From assembly GCA_000231825.2 (NCBI GenBank), contig JH720326.1:32538-96537 (forward strand): a stretch of DNA of 64,000 bases, given 5' to 3'. Source of the stretch: Tetrahymena elliotti 4EA (lineage: Eukaryota; Ciliophora; Oligohymenophorea; Hymenostomatida; Tetrahymenidae). The notes below the pieces were generated by a model. It saw only the letters and a list, made by a program, of their open reading frames with translations, made no database searches and was not told the DNA's origin. Shown in pieces: positions 27,601 through 41,600 of the stretch. The stretch's first letter is position 1, and the number at the start of each line of letters is the position of its first letter. A program made the translations under genes and the position numbers.

Positions 27601-30600
27601 ATAACAAAAATATAAATTACTCCGTATTAAAATTAAAACATGATTACTGTTTATGGTAATAAAATTGTTAGATTGAATTTAAATCTTGTCAATGAATAAA
27701 GTGTTTCAATAAATTTTGACCCATTATATGCTTTATCTTGTTTATTTCCTTCAAATAATATAATATGTAAATTAAATAACAATTAAGTAGTTATTTTAGA
27801 TTTTAAATAACTTACCTTAATTTAGTAATTTACATCAAAAAATTTGATTTCAACATTTCTCATTTAAATTGATGAGCCAAAAAATAGATTATTTCTTTAT
27901 TCAGATTCTATAGAAGTATATGATATGTAAGGAGTATTTTAATAAGCAGTCAGCTAGAACTCAGGAATAATCAAAAATTTTAATATTTTTGGCTAATCAC
28001 TTGTTCTTGTTACCTCTACAAGTAATCTGATTTTTTATTAATTAATAAATACACAGCTTTAAATATTTAATAATAAACACGCATCTCTTTAAATATAAAA
28101 AAATATTTTAAAAATAATTGTATTTATCATTTTTTTTTTGGAAAAATATAGTATTGGTAATATTAGATAGAAGCTCTCTCAGTAATTTAGGTAGCCTGTA
28201 AGGCTCAGGTGGAGGATAAATTCTGAATGTTTCTTACTTGGAAGATTATAACCATATCATAATTTATACAAATATAGTAAGATTTGCTTAAGTATTTATT
28301 TTTTGCCTTGATAGCTTAATACAAGTTACTTCACTTAAAAATTAATACACTTAAAATTCAATTACGATTGTTACAGATTAAATTTTTGATAAATACATGA
28401 ATATTTATGCTTTTTTAGACTAGGCTGGGAGTGTTACATTCATAGATTATGAAGGAACATATTAGTAAATTAACATACTAAAGATTAGAGAATTTAGTTC
28501 CGGGTAAAGTTCTTAATTAGGATTAAGACTTTGTACTGAAGTAAATAGTTTGCTGATATTTAGTAATAATGTTATTTACATTGCAGATTATGCTCAAATT
28601 ACTAGTAGTTATAAGAGGTATGCTCTAAATAGAGGTTCTTTTTCTATATAAATTAGTTCAGATGACTAAGATAAAATGTAAGATCATAATAAATTTATTC
28701 TTTTAGGAAGTAATAATAGTATTTATTTTTACTAATATCAAGAACTTTTATATTTAATGAATATTAATTCAAAAGAAAGTATTCTAGATATCCAATTTTT
28801 ATAATAAAAACTAATAATAATAATAGCTTTAAAGAGTTAAATTCTTAAGTACGACATTTCTGGCATAGAAAATAATATTGTAGAAGGAATAAACTATATT
28901 CAGCCAACAGAAGTAAAAAAATATAAATTTTCCTTATTCCTTAGTGAGAATGTATTTTTAACAATTGATCAAAAACTAATCCATTATGATTTCTTAGAAG
29001 ATTAATTGTTAAATGAAATATAACTAGATCAATACTAAAGAATTACCTCATATTACATGCTAAAAAACCAAAAAAATCTAATCTTAGGTTTTAATGATGG
29101 GACTATCATAATCTATAATTTGGAAAATAAAAAATCAATTGTTTTGGACTTGAAATTAAACTTAGGTGCTACTGGCTATGACGATATAGGTTTCATATTT
29201 GAGACAGAAAGCTATATTTGGGTTGCTTCTTTAAATACCCAAATATTATGCTTATCATAAACTGAAATTTAAGAGATAAATAGATTTAATTTCATTCATT
29301 TAAAGTCATCAAGTTAATAAATTTTAGGAATTTTTTTTGTTGATGAACTTAATTCTGTAATTTTTATGAACTTTTTTAAAGAAAAAGTTGTACGTTGCTT
29401 GAATATTAATGATAAATAATTAATAACTAGTCTTTTGTTACCAGACTCTTAATATAACCGCATTTTAATTACTAAGACTCTCACCATTTTTTATTCAACT
29501 TATTAATTGAATGTTCATAGTAGATAATCATTAAAATTTTTGACATAAATTCGAAGGCAGAATCATAAAGATTAGATTAATTCAATCCATATTTTTGAAG
29601 ATAAGTATTATTTAATACTTTCACTTAATCAATTTGAACTTTTAAAAGTAAATTATGATAATTTCAAAATAGACCTTTTTGATCAAGTGAAAGTTTAATC
29701 TTTTAAATTGATGTAAGTTTATTACAATGAAACTTAACAATTCTTAAGAGTTACAGGAGTCTCAAAAAATTAAGTAATTGATTAGAAATACAGTATTCAG
29801 TTATATGAGCTCTAAAAATCTTTAAGCTAAACATATTGCAGCATTAATATATAAAATAAGAATTATATTTAAATGCAAAATGAAATTAATTTGATAATTC
29901 CATTTAAAATTTAGTAACCAAACCTTCTTTCTATGGAAGAATAACTCAATTCTACATCAAATGTTTTTATGACTATTTATTTAAGTTCAAAAGATTTAAG
30001 CTAAGTAAATATATAGGCAACGTCATAAAGCTAAATAACTTTAGCTCCTGGTTAAGGAACTCTTCCATTTTATAATAACACAAAAGTAGATATCTCATAA
30101 TTTGATATTCTTTTTGTTCAAGAAGAGGCAACTGCTAACTTCCCTAAAGAATATTTGATTCTTAAAAATTTTAACCTAATTTTTTAAAAGAATAAATAAA
30201 AAATAGTTTTTAGTAAAATTATTAAAAAGACATATTTATAGAATATTAGAATATCTAACCAAATTTTAGATGATATTTCTTTATAAATTTATGATAATAA
30301 TATAGTCGTTATTTTGAATCTAATTTTAGAAGACTTATCCTTTAATTTTTCTAATTCAGGTTCATTCTTCTAATTTTTTGGATGTGAATAAATATATATT
30401 TATAATTTGATCATCAGAAATGTCAATATTACGGGATAAAACAATAGTTTAATAAGTATCACTAATAGCACTCTGGTAGTAATTAACACAATTTAAATTT
30501 ATTAAAGTAATTTGGATTAGTTAATATGGACAGTAAATACTTAGAATTTATAAATATAAAATGTATTAGTGACTTATTGCGTTTCTGAAGTCAAATCTTC

Positions 30601-33600
30601 TTCAGATAGTAAATACCTTTTCAAAATTTAAGGTAGTCTTAATTTAAATATTTAACACATTACAATGAATCATAATACAAATTTGAAATTTATTACCACT
30701 AAAAATTAAATTCAAAAAGAACTTAAGGTAGTCACTTTATTGAATGACTAAGTGACATTGAAATAAGCTTCATTCTCTGAAAATAATTTTAAAAATAATA
30801 ATCAATCTTAATTAATTCAATTTTATTCTACAAATATTTCAATAGAATCTTTTAAATATAATTCTAACCAAGGTAATATACAATTTATTAATACATAAAA
30901 TGTAGAAATAGCAAATAGTATTTTTTAAAACAATACTAATAAAGATGGAGGAGCTTTATCATTTATTAATAATCAAAATTAAATTGTTCTAAAAAACAGT
31001 AGTTTCTAATTTAATGAAGCTTTCGGATCAGGAGGTGCTATATACTGTTAAGAATTTACAGGAAACTTTATAATTGATGAATCAACAAATATTTAATATA
31101 ATTTAGCCTCAATAGGAGGAGGAGTAAGAATTTATAATCTTATTAATGATATGAGAGATCTGGAAATGAAAAAATTATTTTCGTCTTTAAACATAAAAAA
31201 CAATAGTGCTCTCCTTTATGGATAGTAGTTTGCAACATTTCTTCAAAAAGTTAACATATCATAAATATATTCTGATTCTAATTCTACTTTTCAGGAGTGT
31301 CCCTTTATCTTTACACCATAAAGTGAACTTCCTTTCAAAGAATAATCAATGTATTCTGGCAAATTGTAAATATAAAACTTAAGAAGTGGGTCATAGTTAC
31401 AAATTTATATATCTGCAATGGACTCAAATTCTGATTTTATCAGATTTTCAAAAGATATGATCAAAAATAAAAGCTATCCTATTGAAATAGAATAAGAGCT
31501 TCTATCATATTATTTCAAAATCGAAAATTTAGACAAATCATAAATCCTTCTAAATGGCCAAAATTTAATTACTTCAGATTAATATAACCAAAGTAATTCT
31601 TATTTTATTTTTAAAGAAGTTTAGATCACTTCTTACCCTTAGAAAACAAATAATTTACTCATTAATTACCAGCTTAATAATTAAAATAGCCTTCCTATCC
31701 TTGTTCAAATACAATTCAGAAACTGCTAAATAGGAGAGGCTGTAAAAGAGTATAGTTCAAACATAATCAGCTGTACTCTTTGCCCATTAGGCTCATATCT
31801 TCTTTATGTTCCTGATACACCATTAGACAATACAAAAGATTAATATAAAGTGGATCATTTCTAATGCTAAAAATGTCCTGATTCAGCAGATTAATGCTAT
31901 GGATCATAAATAATGTTAAAAGATGGGTATTGGAGATAGGATACGAACTCTTCAGAAATAGTATATTGTGAAAACAATCCTTCAAACTGCTAATCATAGG
32001 ATATTAATTCTAAGTATGGTTGTATTTTTGGTACATTAGGTCCACTATGTGAAGAATGTGATACTGAAGGGATTGTTTGGAAAAACAAACAATTCACACA
32101 TTCTTATAATGAATATCACATTTGCTAAGAATGCAATACTATGAAATATTAAATTTTATTCATAACATTATATTCATTGGTGATAGCAATATACTCTTTA
32201 TTGAATACAGTTTTCTTTATTTAGAGCTTTAAATTCACTCAAACATGTTATTATTTAAGAGCTATGTCACTATTTCCTATTTATAAAAGCTCAACATAAG
32301 ATAAATCTAGTTTCTATCTAAAAATTTTAAACAACTATCTTCAAATAGTTTCATATCTAATATTTTTCAAAGTTAAACTTCTTCCTTAATTTATTACTGA
32401 ATTTTTAGACCTGGTGTAATCTCCCTTGTAAAAGTTTGCTGTTTCCTTAGATTGTATCATAAGCTCAGTATTTCAAAATAGAATTTACCGTATACGTGCA
32501 ACTTAAATGATATATTTAAGTATTCCATTAGGATTCACTATATTGCTTTCTTTGGTTATTGTAATTTTTTAAAAAATAATGAAAAAAAGGATTTAAACAA
32601 CGCACATATACACATTGATAAATTTTTTATTTATATTCTTCTAGCCTAGTCAAATTATCTTTTTTACCTAATCATTAAGTTGTCGTTAAATTGGCTCAAA
32701 TAGTTATTAAGATGTTGATTTATTAATATCATGTAACGATACTTCTTACTCAGTATTTTCTTTTCCTTTTTCAATATGTTCTTTGATAATCTGGATATTA
32801 GTACCATTAGTAATATTTTTAAAATTAAGAGGCCAGAAAGATAAGCTAAACTATTTAATAACAAGATACAAATATGGGTTTTTCTACTCTGAGTTTAAAC
32901 CAAGATTTTACTTTTGGGAGTTTATAAGATTAAATTTAAGGATTTTGGTGATCATAATTTTTACTTTAAACAACCAAAATTTAAAATTTGTTTACCTTTT
33001 AATCATATTCATTTTCGGCCTTTACTTAAAATTAGTTTTGTTATTAAATCCCATTTAAAATAAGTAACTCTAAAATGTTGAAATAATATCTAATCAGCTA
33101 ATTATATTGCAGTTAATCTTCACATCAGTTAGCATCACGTACCCAAACTATGTTCTGGAACTTTTTATCTATATAGGCCACTTGATTTTTGTAATATACA
33201 TAATTTTTATTATCTTTGCCCATAAATCTATGTCACAATTGAATTTATTTGGAAAAATAATATGGTTTATCCTTGAAAAAATATTAACTAAAAATGCTTA
33301 TAAAAGATTTCATTCACAAAATATTACTCAATTTAAAACATTCTAAAGATGGATATTAATTAAAAGAAGCATCAGTTAAATAATTACCAATAAAGCTCTT
33401 GAAAATGCTGAAAAAGCTAGCTTTTTTTAAATAAATTCACCTCGATAAAGTATGATTTGGTTTTTTTTTATATAAAATAATAATTTTTTACTTAAAAATA
33501 GGAGATGAGACTTAACTTTCGCCTTATACAAACCTTTAAGAACAAAATTTTTCAAAAACAGGTTTTTGTTAATAAAATCAAGATGAAATCATAGAGAATT

Positions 33601-33908
33601 TTTAGAAGAGCTTTTATTTAGGTTCAAATTCAATTTCTCCTAATTTTAAAGAAGAAATTTATGATGAAAATTTTAATTAATTCGGAAATCACCAAAATTA
33701 AATAGAACATAATTCTTCTATTTTTGAATCCAAATTTGTAAATATTTCAGAAAAAAGTAATCTTAAACACAGCTCCGATTTTTCAGGCCAAGAAAAATCT
33801 AACTAATATATTTAACGTATTCTTCCTAGTCAATATAATATTTAGCTTAGTTCTACTATAAACAAATTAAACTTCAAAAATATTTAGCATAAAAATAAAG
33901 ACAACTGA
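24679..33908 (+). CDS. Giant membrane protein B: paralogue of A, 3,015 aa
   Basis: Exons 24679-28021, 28152-33449 and 33502-33908 (9,048 coding nt, multiple of three; all frames free of internal TGA). The ATG is followed by a hydrophobic segment (IIKNLFLVCFSILFANFV), a likely signal peptide. Same order as A: Cys-rich head (CKIGCLKCDQNLICSQC), long propeller-like region (LCQWDIS, LYSWDNG), beta-helix region with GGAL, SGGAIY and GGGVRI turns (about residues 1,850-2,160), Cys-rich module (CQKCPDSADQCYGS, DGYWRQD, GTLGPLCEECD), multi-TM block (about 2,450-2,830) with QTCYYLRAM and YGFFYSEFKP, and tail. Intron 1 (28022-28151) sits at the position of A's intron 1, before a matching 'xxLDR/FDR...GGG' segment. 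Intron 2 (33450-33501) matches A's intron 2 in the tail. Both are phase 1, as in A. The tail ends near ILPSQYN, as A's has LLPSQYQ. Confidence 0.88.
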
Positions 33909-34339
33909 TTAAATTATCAAATTAAGGTAATTTGTACTCTGCAGACATTAAATTAGTCAAATTAACCATTCGAAAAAAAGAAAAATTTTTTTACTCATTT
34001 CCTGAAAAATATTTAAATATTTAATTTAGAGATTAATATTTTATAATTATTTAAAATTGATTAATTTTTTATTTAAGCAAATTTATTATTATTACTTATA
34101 CTTTAGAAACAAATACTATATGTTATCCTTTAATAATAATAAATATTAGTACTTTTATTTAAATACATGCCCTATCTATCGTTTATTTTAAATAAACATA
34201 CATTCACAATATAAAATAAAGTAAAAAAATAATTTATTTTTTTTGTATAAATAAGTTAAATTAATTTAAAATATATTTGCGATGATTTTACAATTTATTT
34301 TATTTTTAGTTCATTATTTTATAATATAATTTTTTTATT
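33909..34339. other. AT-rich spacer after giant gene B
   Basis: Over 80% A+T, with no feature recognised. Likely the 3' flank of B. Confidence 0.45.
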
Positions 34340-35218
34340 GAAAAATATGAAGTAGAAGAATTGAAAATTCAAGTGAGATAAATACTTCAAACTCTATTCA
34401 AAAAATAATGATAATTTGTTTGTTTCTCTAATTACAATTTAATAATAAAGTGAATTTAATGTTTTTGCATTAGGATGTAGTTAGTCAATGTGTTGGTTTT
34501 ATTATGACATCCAAGTTCTAAATAAACATGAAATTTAAGAAAATTGCCTCCCTTTTTGTCCTTACTAACATATTTAAAGTCTTTCTTAAAAATATGTATA
34601 CAATTTAAAGCTGTTTATAGAGCTATTTTTCAGAGATTATTTTTGAAGTTGATGATTAAACACCAAATTCAAGCTAATAAAATAGCAATTTATCTTATTT
34701 CATTATCACTTTTTCTATTAGTATTTATTTAAAATTAGTCTACATTCTCAGATCAATTTAAAATATAAACATGCTAACTACTACAATCATTATTCTAATT
34801 TAGATTATAATATTTAAATTGAGTAAATTTTTTTCATTTTATTTCCATCTTTTACTTAAATCTATCAGTCATAGATAGGTAGAATGTAGAATCTTTAAAT
34901 TTGTAATTAAATAGTTACTGTTTAAAGAAGATGTTCGTATTCTCAACAGAAGTCAATTTAAAAATCTCTTCTTTCCTAAATTATAATTAACCTACTTAAA
35001 ATAGCTAATATACCTAAAACAATAAGAAGAAAAAGCTCTATAAATTCAATAAATACAAATAGCAAAACTTTTAAAGCAAAATCTAATTTTAGTACTCCAA
35101 AAAACCATTTTAATAATAATAGATATATATTAATTACAAATTTAACTTTAAAACATTTTATTCTATTAAGATAGCCCATACATTATAAATAGAGATAAAA
35201 CTAATGAAATAATGATTT
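34340..35218 (+). other. Coding-like region, gene structure unresolved
   Basis: Several plus-strand open frames here look more protein-like than the surrounding spacer but do not join into one clear gene. The first (about 34,340-34,650) includes EFNVFALGCSQSMCWFYYDI and ENCLPFCPY. A nearby frame continues as SYFSEIIFEVDDQTPNSS. A third frame up to the TGA near 35,216 reads RRKSSINSINTNSKTFKAK and NFSTPKNHFNNN. It could be a small multi-exon gene, or the remains of one between giant genes B and C. No match to the giant paralogues was recognised. The exact ends are guesses. Confidence 0.25.
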
Positions 35219-35636
35219 TTAATGAAAGTAGTCCATAAAAAGATAAAAACAGTCAAATTCATGAATTTATTTAATGTTAATTATTGAAGAGTTGGTCTAA
35301 ATTTACTTGAGTAAATATTATTATCATATTTTTTTAATTTTTTGTTTTTTTCTTTATTAAAATTGAGCTTTTTATTGTTTTTAAATTCTTTTGTTATTTT
35401 TGGAAAAATAATTTTAGAATAATTGAAGAAATAAATTTTTTTAAAAAAAAAATTTATCTTCATAAAATATATGATTTTTTTATTTTATTTTTTTCTCACA
35501 GGATACAGTTATACAAACGCTTTTCAAAAGAAAAGAATGTAATTAATATATTAATTTAAAGTAAACTTAAAAAGATAGGTAAAAATTAAGACTAAGAAAA
35601 CTAGTTAGTAGAAGAAATAATTTAGAATACAAATTA
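35219..35636. other. Upstream region of giant gene C
   Basis: About 400 bases, extremely A/T rich with long T and A runs near 35,320-35,500. Presumed promoter and 5' UTR of gene C; no defined element seen. Confidence 0.45.
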
Positions 35637-38600
35637 ATGAACACTTTTTTCTTTAATTATTTGATTATATTCTTAGTATCGATATACCTCTCTATTTAGT
35701 AAAATTAAAAATGTGGATTTGGATGTTACAATTGTAACTAAAACAATGACTGTATAGATTGTTATGAGGATTTTATTTTAAAAAATGGTATTTGCTAATA
35801 CTCTAATTGCCCATTTGGGTTATATTTTCAATAAACTTTGATTTCTTAGAGTGAAAAGTATGATAGGTGTGTTGCTGTTTGTGATAAAGGATTATATTAA
35901 AGTGATAAATATAATTCCTGTATTCAAATAGAGTAGTGCCCTCTTTCTTACTAATCAGATATAATATTCAATGATGGAGCCACAATAAAAGATGTTTTCA
36001 TAATTAAAAAAGATAGTATTATAATTGTGCTGAGCAATTAAATTGTTTAAATTAAAAGATATAATGGAAAATATTTATAAAAAATTAACATTCCAAATAA
36101 TTTAATCACTGTTTAAGTATACTAAGAATTAGTTATTGCTATTAGATAGGATTTTGTATTGCTTTTGTGGGATATAGTCCATTCTTAGTTAATTCCTCTT
36201 ACTTAAATATAGCTATCCTTAAATCAAAGCCAACAGCCAATATTATTTTGCTTATCTAATAACTATTTAATAGCATTTAATATTGTATCAGAAAAAAGTT
36301 AAATAGAATTTTAATTGCTCTTGTCAATTGAAAATTTATCTCCCTTTATAGAAAGTTTTTATCATTATCTGATTCCCTAATATTAACACTTATTAATTAA
36401 GGATAACTTAATTATAACTATGAATTAAAGTGGTATAAGGATTGATTAAATTTAAATGAATGTATTTAATAATAACATACAAATTAAATACTTTACGAAT
36501 CAAAATTTTCTATGTAATACAAATTTTAATTCTGAAATTATATTGATCATTTAAAGCTTACAAACAACTAGCTATTACTTAATTTTATAAAATGATTAGA
36601 ATATTTATAAGATTAATTAATCAGAATGTTTAAGCTTTATGTTAAGTTAGTTTCCTTTAAACTTACAACTGTTTTAGCAATCATAAAATGAATATTTGTT
36701 TATTCAATATTAATAATAAATAGAAATATTTGATTAGAAATTCCACAGCTAATAATAACTAAAATTTTCAGATGAAAAAATTATTAAAAGTATGGTCATT
36801 AAGCAAGATTAACAATATGTCATAATAATATTACTGAATAACTAACAAATATAAAAAATATTTATATCAATAAAAAATAATTAGTTAAATTTAGAAAATA
36901 CATAACAAATTTCTATAATTATTAAAAATCCAGCCCTTTTATACTACTTACCTTCTACCTAAAAATAAAATGTTTAATCAAGATTATTAATTATTGGGGA
37001 TCAATTGCAATTTGTAGAAATTTAGGATTAAAATCAAATAAGTCCAATTAATGAGAAATAATAATATGTTATTCAAAACTATGAGTTTAGCTTTGACAGA
37101 TTATAAAGTGATATCTTATAGACATTAATCATAGATGAGATTAATTTTGCTTTAATTTGCTCAAAAGATGGTATTTTTATTTGGGATATTTCACACATTT
37201 ATTCATTTAAATATTTGCATTCAATTAAATATGATGGTGATTAATGTTAATAGCTCTTCTATCTCTAAAACTATGATGTTTTGATATCTTTTAGCAATAA
37301 AATATTAGTTTTTAATTTAAGTAAAAATCTTATCAAATAAAATTGGAAAATTAATTTAAACAATTTAACATCTTTAATATCTGTTGGCCAAGCTTATTGC
37401 TTATTAACCTTTAATTAGGGTTTATTTATTTACCAATATCAAACTGAATAGATTTTTTAAATAGATATTTAAATCGAAATAAATTCAATAAAATCTATTT
37501 ATTAATTACCTTCAGATTAACTATTAGCGTAATTAACAAATAACTTTTAGCTATTTTAACTAGATTTATAAATGTTTACATCAGTAAATAAATATTCATT
37601 TTAAGCAAGAGGAAATATTTTAATGACTAAAATTAGATACTATTCACAATAACAATTTGAAATTAATTTCTACATTTAAGATTAGAGCTTTATCATTTTG
37701 GATTAAGGTCTACAAGTAATTTTAGATGTAAAATATATTCCTCTGTTAAGTATAATAGACATTAAATTTTTAAAAGATCCTAATGATGACTCTTACTTTT
37801 TCTTGGGAAAAACTTCTAAAGCAAATACATCAAATAGTGTAGTAGTACTTTGTACCTTTAAATCAGATCCATAAATATTTTAGGCAGTATAAATATCAAC
37901 AGGTTCTTAGATAGTAAGTTTAAAAAAATAAATTGATAGCTTTAATGTTTTCTACTACATCATTAATGTTCTTTTGAATAAATCAACATATTGTTCTATA
38001 AGTTAATTTTAATATTATCCTAAGAAGACTCTATTTTATTTTTACAGCACTTTCTATCAATATAATTAAATAACACAAAAGACCTAAATTGTTAATAAAT
38101 AAAAAAATTTGATATCAACATTTTCAGGTGGTTTTATTGGAAGTAATTAAAATATGGAATTTTTTGAGAAATCATTTTACTCTTTGCTCAACAGCTCAGA
38201 CATTATTGTAGATGTTAAATAAAATTATAAAATGAAATCAATTTTCATAATTAAAAAAAGCAGTTTTGTTGTGTTTGATATAAATACTCATAATTTAGTA
38301 GAAGAGGTATAATTTGGAAAAATAGATGACCCTATAATAAGTTATAACATAATTGAAGACCAATACATTTTTATTGCTTGTAAGAAAAATATTATATTTT
38401 TAAAATAATATAAAGCAGGATAAAATAAAACATAAGAGATACAGCTTATTTAAGGATTTGTATAATATAATTTAAATAAATAAACTTACTTTGTGGCATA
38501 TGGAGTTAATATTACCATTTTAGATGTTCATCTTAACATTGTCTCAACAGTAAATAGCTTTGAGAAAGGAGAATCAATCTAAAGCTGCAAGTATTCTAGT

Positions 38601-41600
38601 TAATTTTTGGTTTGCTAAGTATTAGGAGATCAAACATATCTAGCAATAATAAACCTTAATGGCTTCTAAATTTAATTAAAATTAGTTGTATAAAAAATAA
38701 ATAATAATTTTTAAATTAAAATTGATTAAGAAAACTAACTCATTTTTATTTACAAAAATATATTACAAATTTATTCGTTACAAGGATAACAAGTAGGATA
38801 GATAACTAATCTAAAAGAAGAAATATCTGAATTAGTTTTTTTTCAGAACTAGATTATACTGATTCAATCATCATTTTAATCATGTAATTTTATTTACTTT
38901 TTCAATTAATATATTAATTTAAATAATATAAAAGATATATCAATATATGACAGATAAAATTTCACTTTGATATATGAATTCGTAGTATAAACATAAGGAT
39001 TAATAGTATGCACTTTACTGGTAGAAGAATATAGTCATTTATTAGTGTCTACTACTAATATATCAGTAGCTTAAATATTTGTTTACGATTTAAATAAAAT
39101 GGTTTTTTTGATTAACATTTTAAGTTCTTTTCCAAGTAACAATCCAAACATTGTTAAAAGTTTAAACTTTGACAAGGATTACAATTAGCTTAATTTTCTT
39201 GATTAAACTGGAAACTTGTACTCAATTATTTACACCAATTTGCAATCTGTATCCTACTTAATAAAATTTTACGAATTAAATAGCTCTCCAATGCCTCTAG
39301 CTAAAGGAATGAATATTGATTTCATATCAAATGGCTGCTTTGTTTTCAGTGATAAATTGGTGTTTTATGTGAATTATTCTTAACTGACAAGCTTTTTTAT
39401 TTAGTAAAAAGTAGATAAGAGTAAGTTTTTTACTAAAATCTAAAATTAATATTCTAATGAAAAAAGCCTTGCAAGTTTCTATCTAATACTAGGCTAAAAT
39501 AATTAAATTTACACTTACAATAAATATAATATACTTTATTAAGGATAAATATAAAACAATCAGCAGGTTATTGAAATTTAGCAATTAGATTCAAATAATT
39601 TTATCATCTTTGCTTTTCAAAATGAAATTAGAGTTTATAATTTCACTGAGTTTTACTTAAATTTTAATATTTAAATTGATTAATTAGTATTCAAGTAGGA
39701 ATTAAGATATTCTATAGAGTAATTTTTAACATCTGATATATTCTTAACATAAGAAAACAAAATAATTCATTACAACTATTAATTAATGAATGTTATATTT
39801 GAATTATAATTAGATTCTAATTTATCAATGGAGTATTATGATTCCAAGAATAAAATAACCATTTTAGGTTTAGTAAATGGAAATGCAATTATATACTCTC
39901 TTGAAACTTTTAAATATGAAAACTATTCTCTTGGCTTAAATTAAAATAAAAATAGCATAAAATATATTCAAGAAACTGAGAATTATTATTGGATAGGATC
40001 TGTTAATGGAAACTTAATTGGTATAAATAAAGCAAACCACAAAAAGGACTATTAAATTAATCTTAACTAAATCAGTAAAATTAATTTTGTAATTGAGGTA
40101 ATAAGTGTTACTGTTGATGAGTAATATACAAGAATATTCTTTAGCTATTTAAATCAAAATATTGTTTATTGTTTTAATTACTTAAGCTAAGAACCTACTT
40201 TAAATATATAATATTTAATATTTCCAGGATCTTAATATAATAGAATAGAAATAACTTAAAATTTATTGATCCTTTATTCTACTTCCTAGCTAAATATTCA
40301 TTACAGACAAAGTTTAGAGTATGTTATTAATATAAGAAGATAGAATCTTTATGATACTATAAATCAAATCTTTACTGTAAATGAGTAGTTTTATTTATTA
40401 TTTTTTAATAACAAACTAGAACTATTTTATGTGGATATTTAAGAAAAAAAAACATATTTATTAGATTAAGTTTTAATAAGTAATTTAAAAATAATAGATA
40501 CTATTTACAATTCAACTATTTAAGATTTAACAGTTGTTATGGCTGTAAGCAATAAAATATTTGAGCAAAATTATTAACTAGATTACTACATTAAAAAAAT
40601 AAATTTAAATCAACAAGAATGCAAGCTAGTTATAGGAGGACAACTTTATTTTGACATGCAAAAGTAGATTTAGATTATTTAACCATTTTCTCAATAATTG
40701 CCTAGTCAAATTGCCTTAGATTATTCATAATACTAAGATTCCAAAAAATACATATTTATTCAAATTTCAACCCAAGATTTCTCTCAAATAAGCTTCAAAG
40801 AGCTAAATTAAAACATATTATATATTGCTCCATATTAACTTAATTAATCTTCTTTAATAATCACAAAGGATTTATTTATTAATTATCCTCTTCGCTAGAT
40901 ATAGTTAACTAACTTTAATTTTATAATAAATGATACTGATATAAATTTTAATGAAAACATTTAAGAAATATACTTTCAAAAAATAGAAATATCTTCTTAG
41001 TAGCTCAAAGATGTTTAATTTGTATTTTAAAATTTAAATAAGATAATAATTTAGAATCTAACTATTATAGATGTTGATATTGAAAACCACAACAAATTAT
41101 CACTTTTTTCTTTTATCAATTGTACAGATATTACAATAAATAAACTAATAGTTAAAAATTTACAACTACAATCCAAATATCAGTCTTATTTATTTTAGAT
41201 GAAATCTATTGTTAATTTAAATGTCATTCAGTTGAATCTTCAAGAAAGCTAAATAAGCAGTTTCTTTTATTTATAAGATATTTAACTAGTTAATTTTGAA
41301 GCTATAAACTTAACAGACTGCTCTAGTAGTTCGTAAAATATTCAAAGTAGTTTTATTTAGGGATCTATTTTTTATGATACTTCTATATCTGAAGTGATAT
41401 TTATGAACAATAAAAATATTTAGTTTATAAATTACTTAAATATTCAAAAAAACATTGATGATTTGGAATAACTAAATTATGATTAAATAAATATAAATAA
41501 TAGCTAATTCTAATTTAATTCTTTAAGCATTTAAACTGATTCCCTACTAAGTATACAAACTAATGAGATTATTATGCAAAATGTTCATTACAAAAATAAC

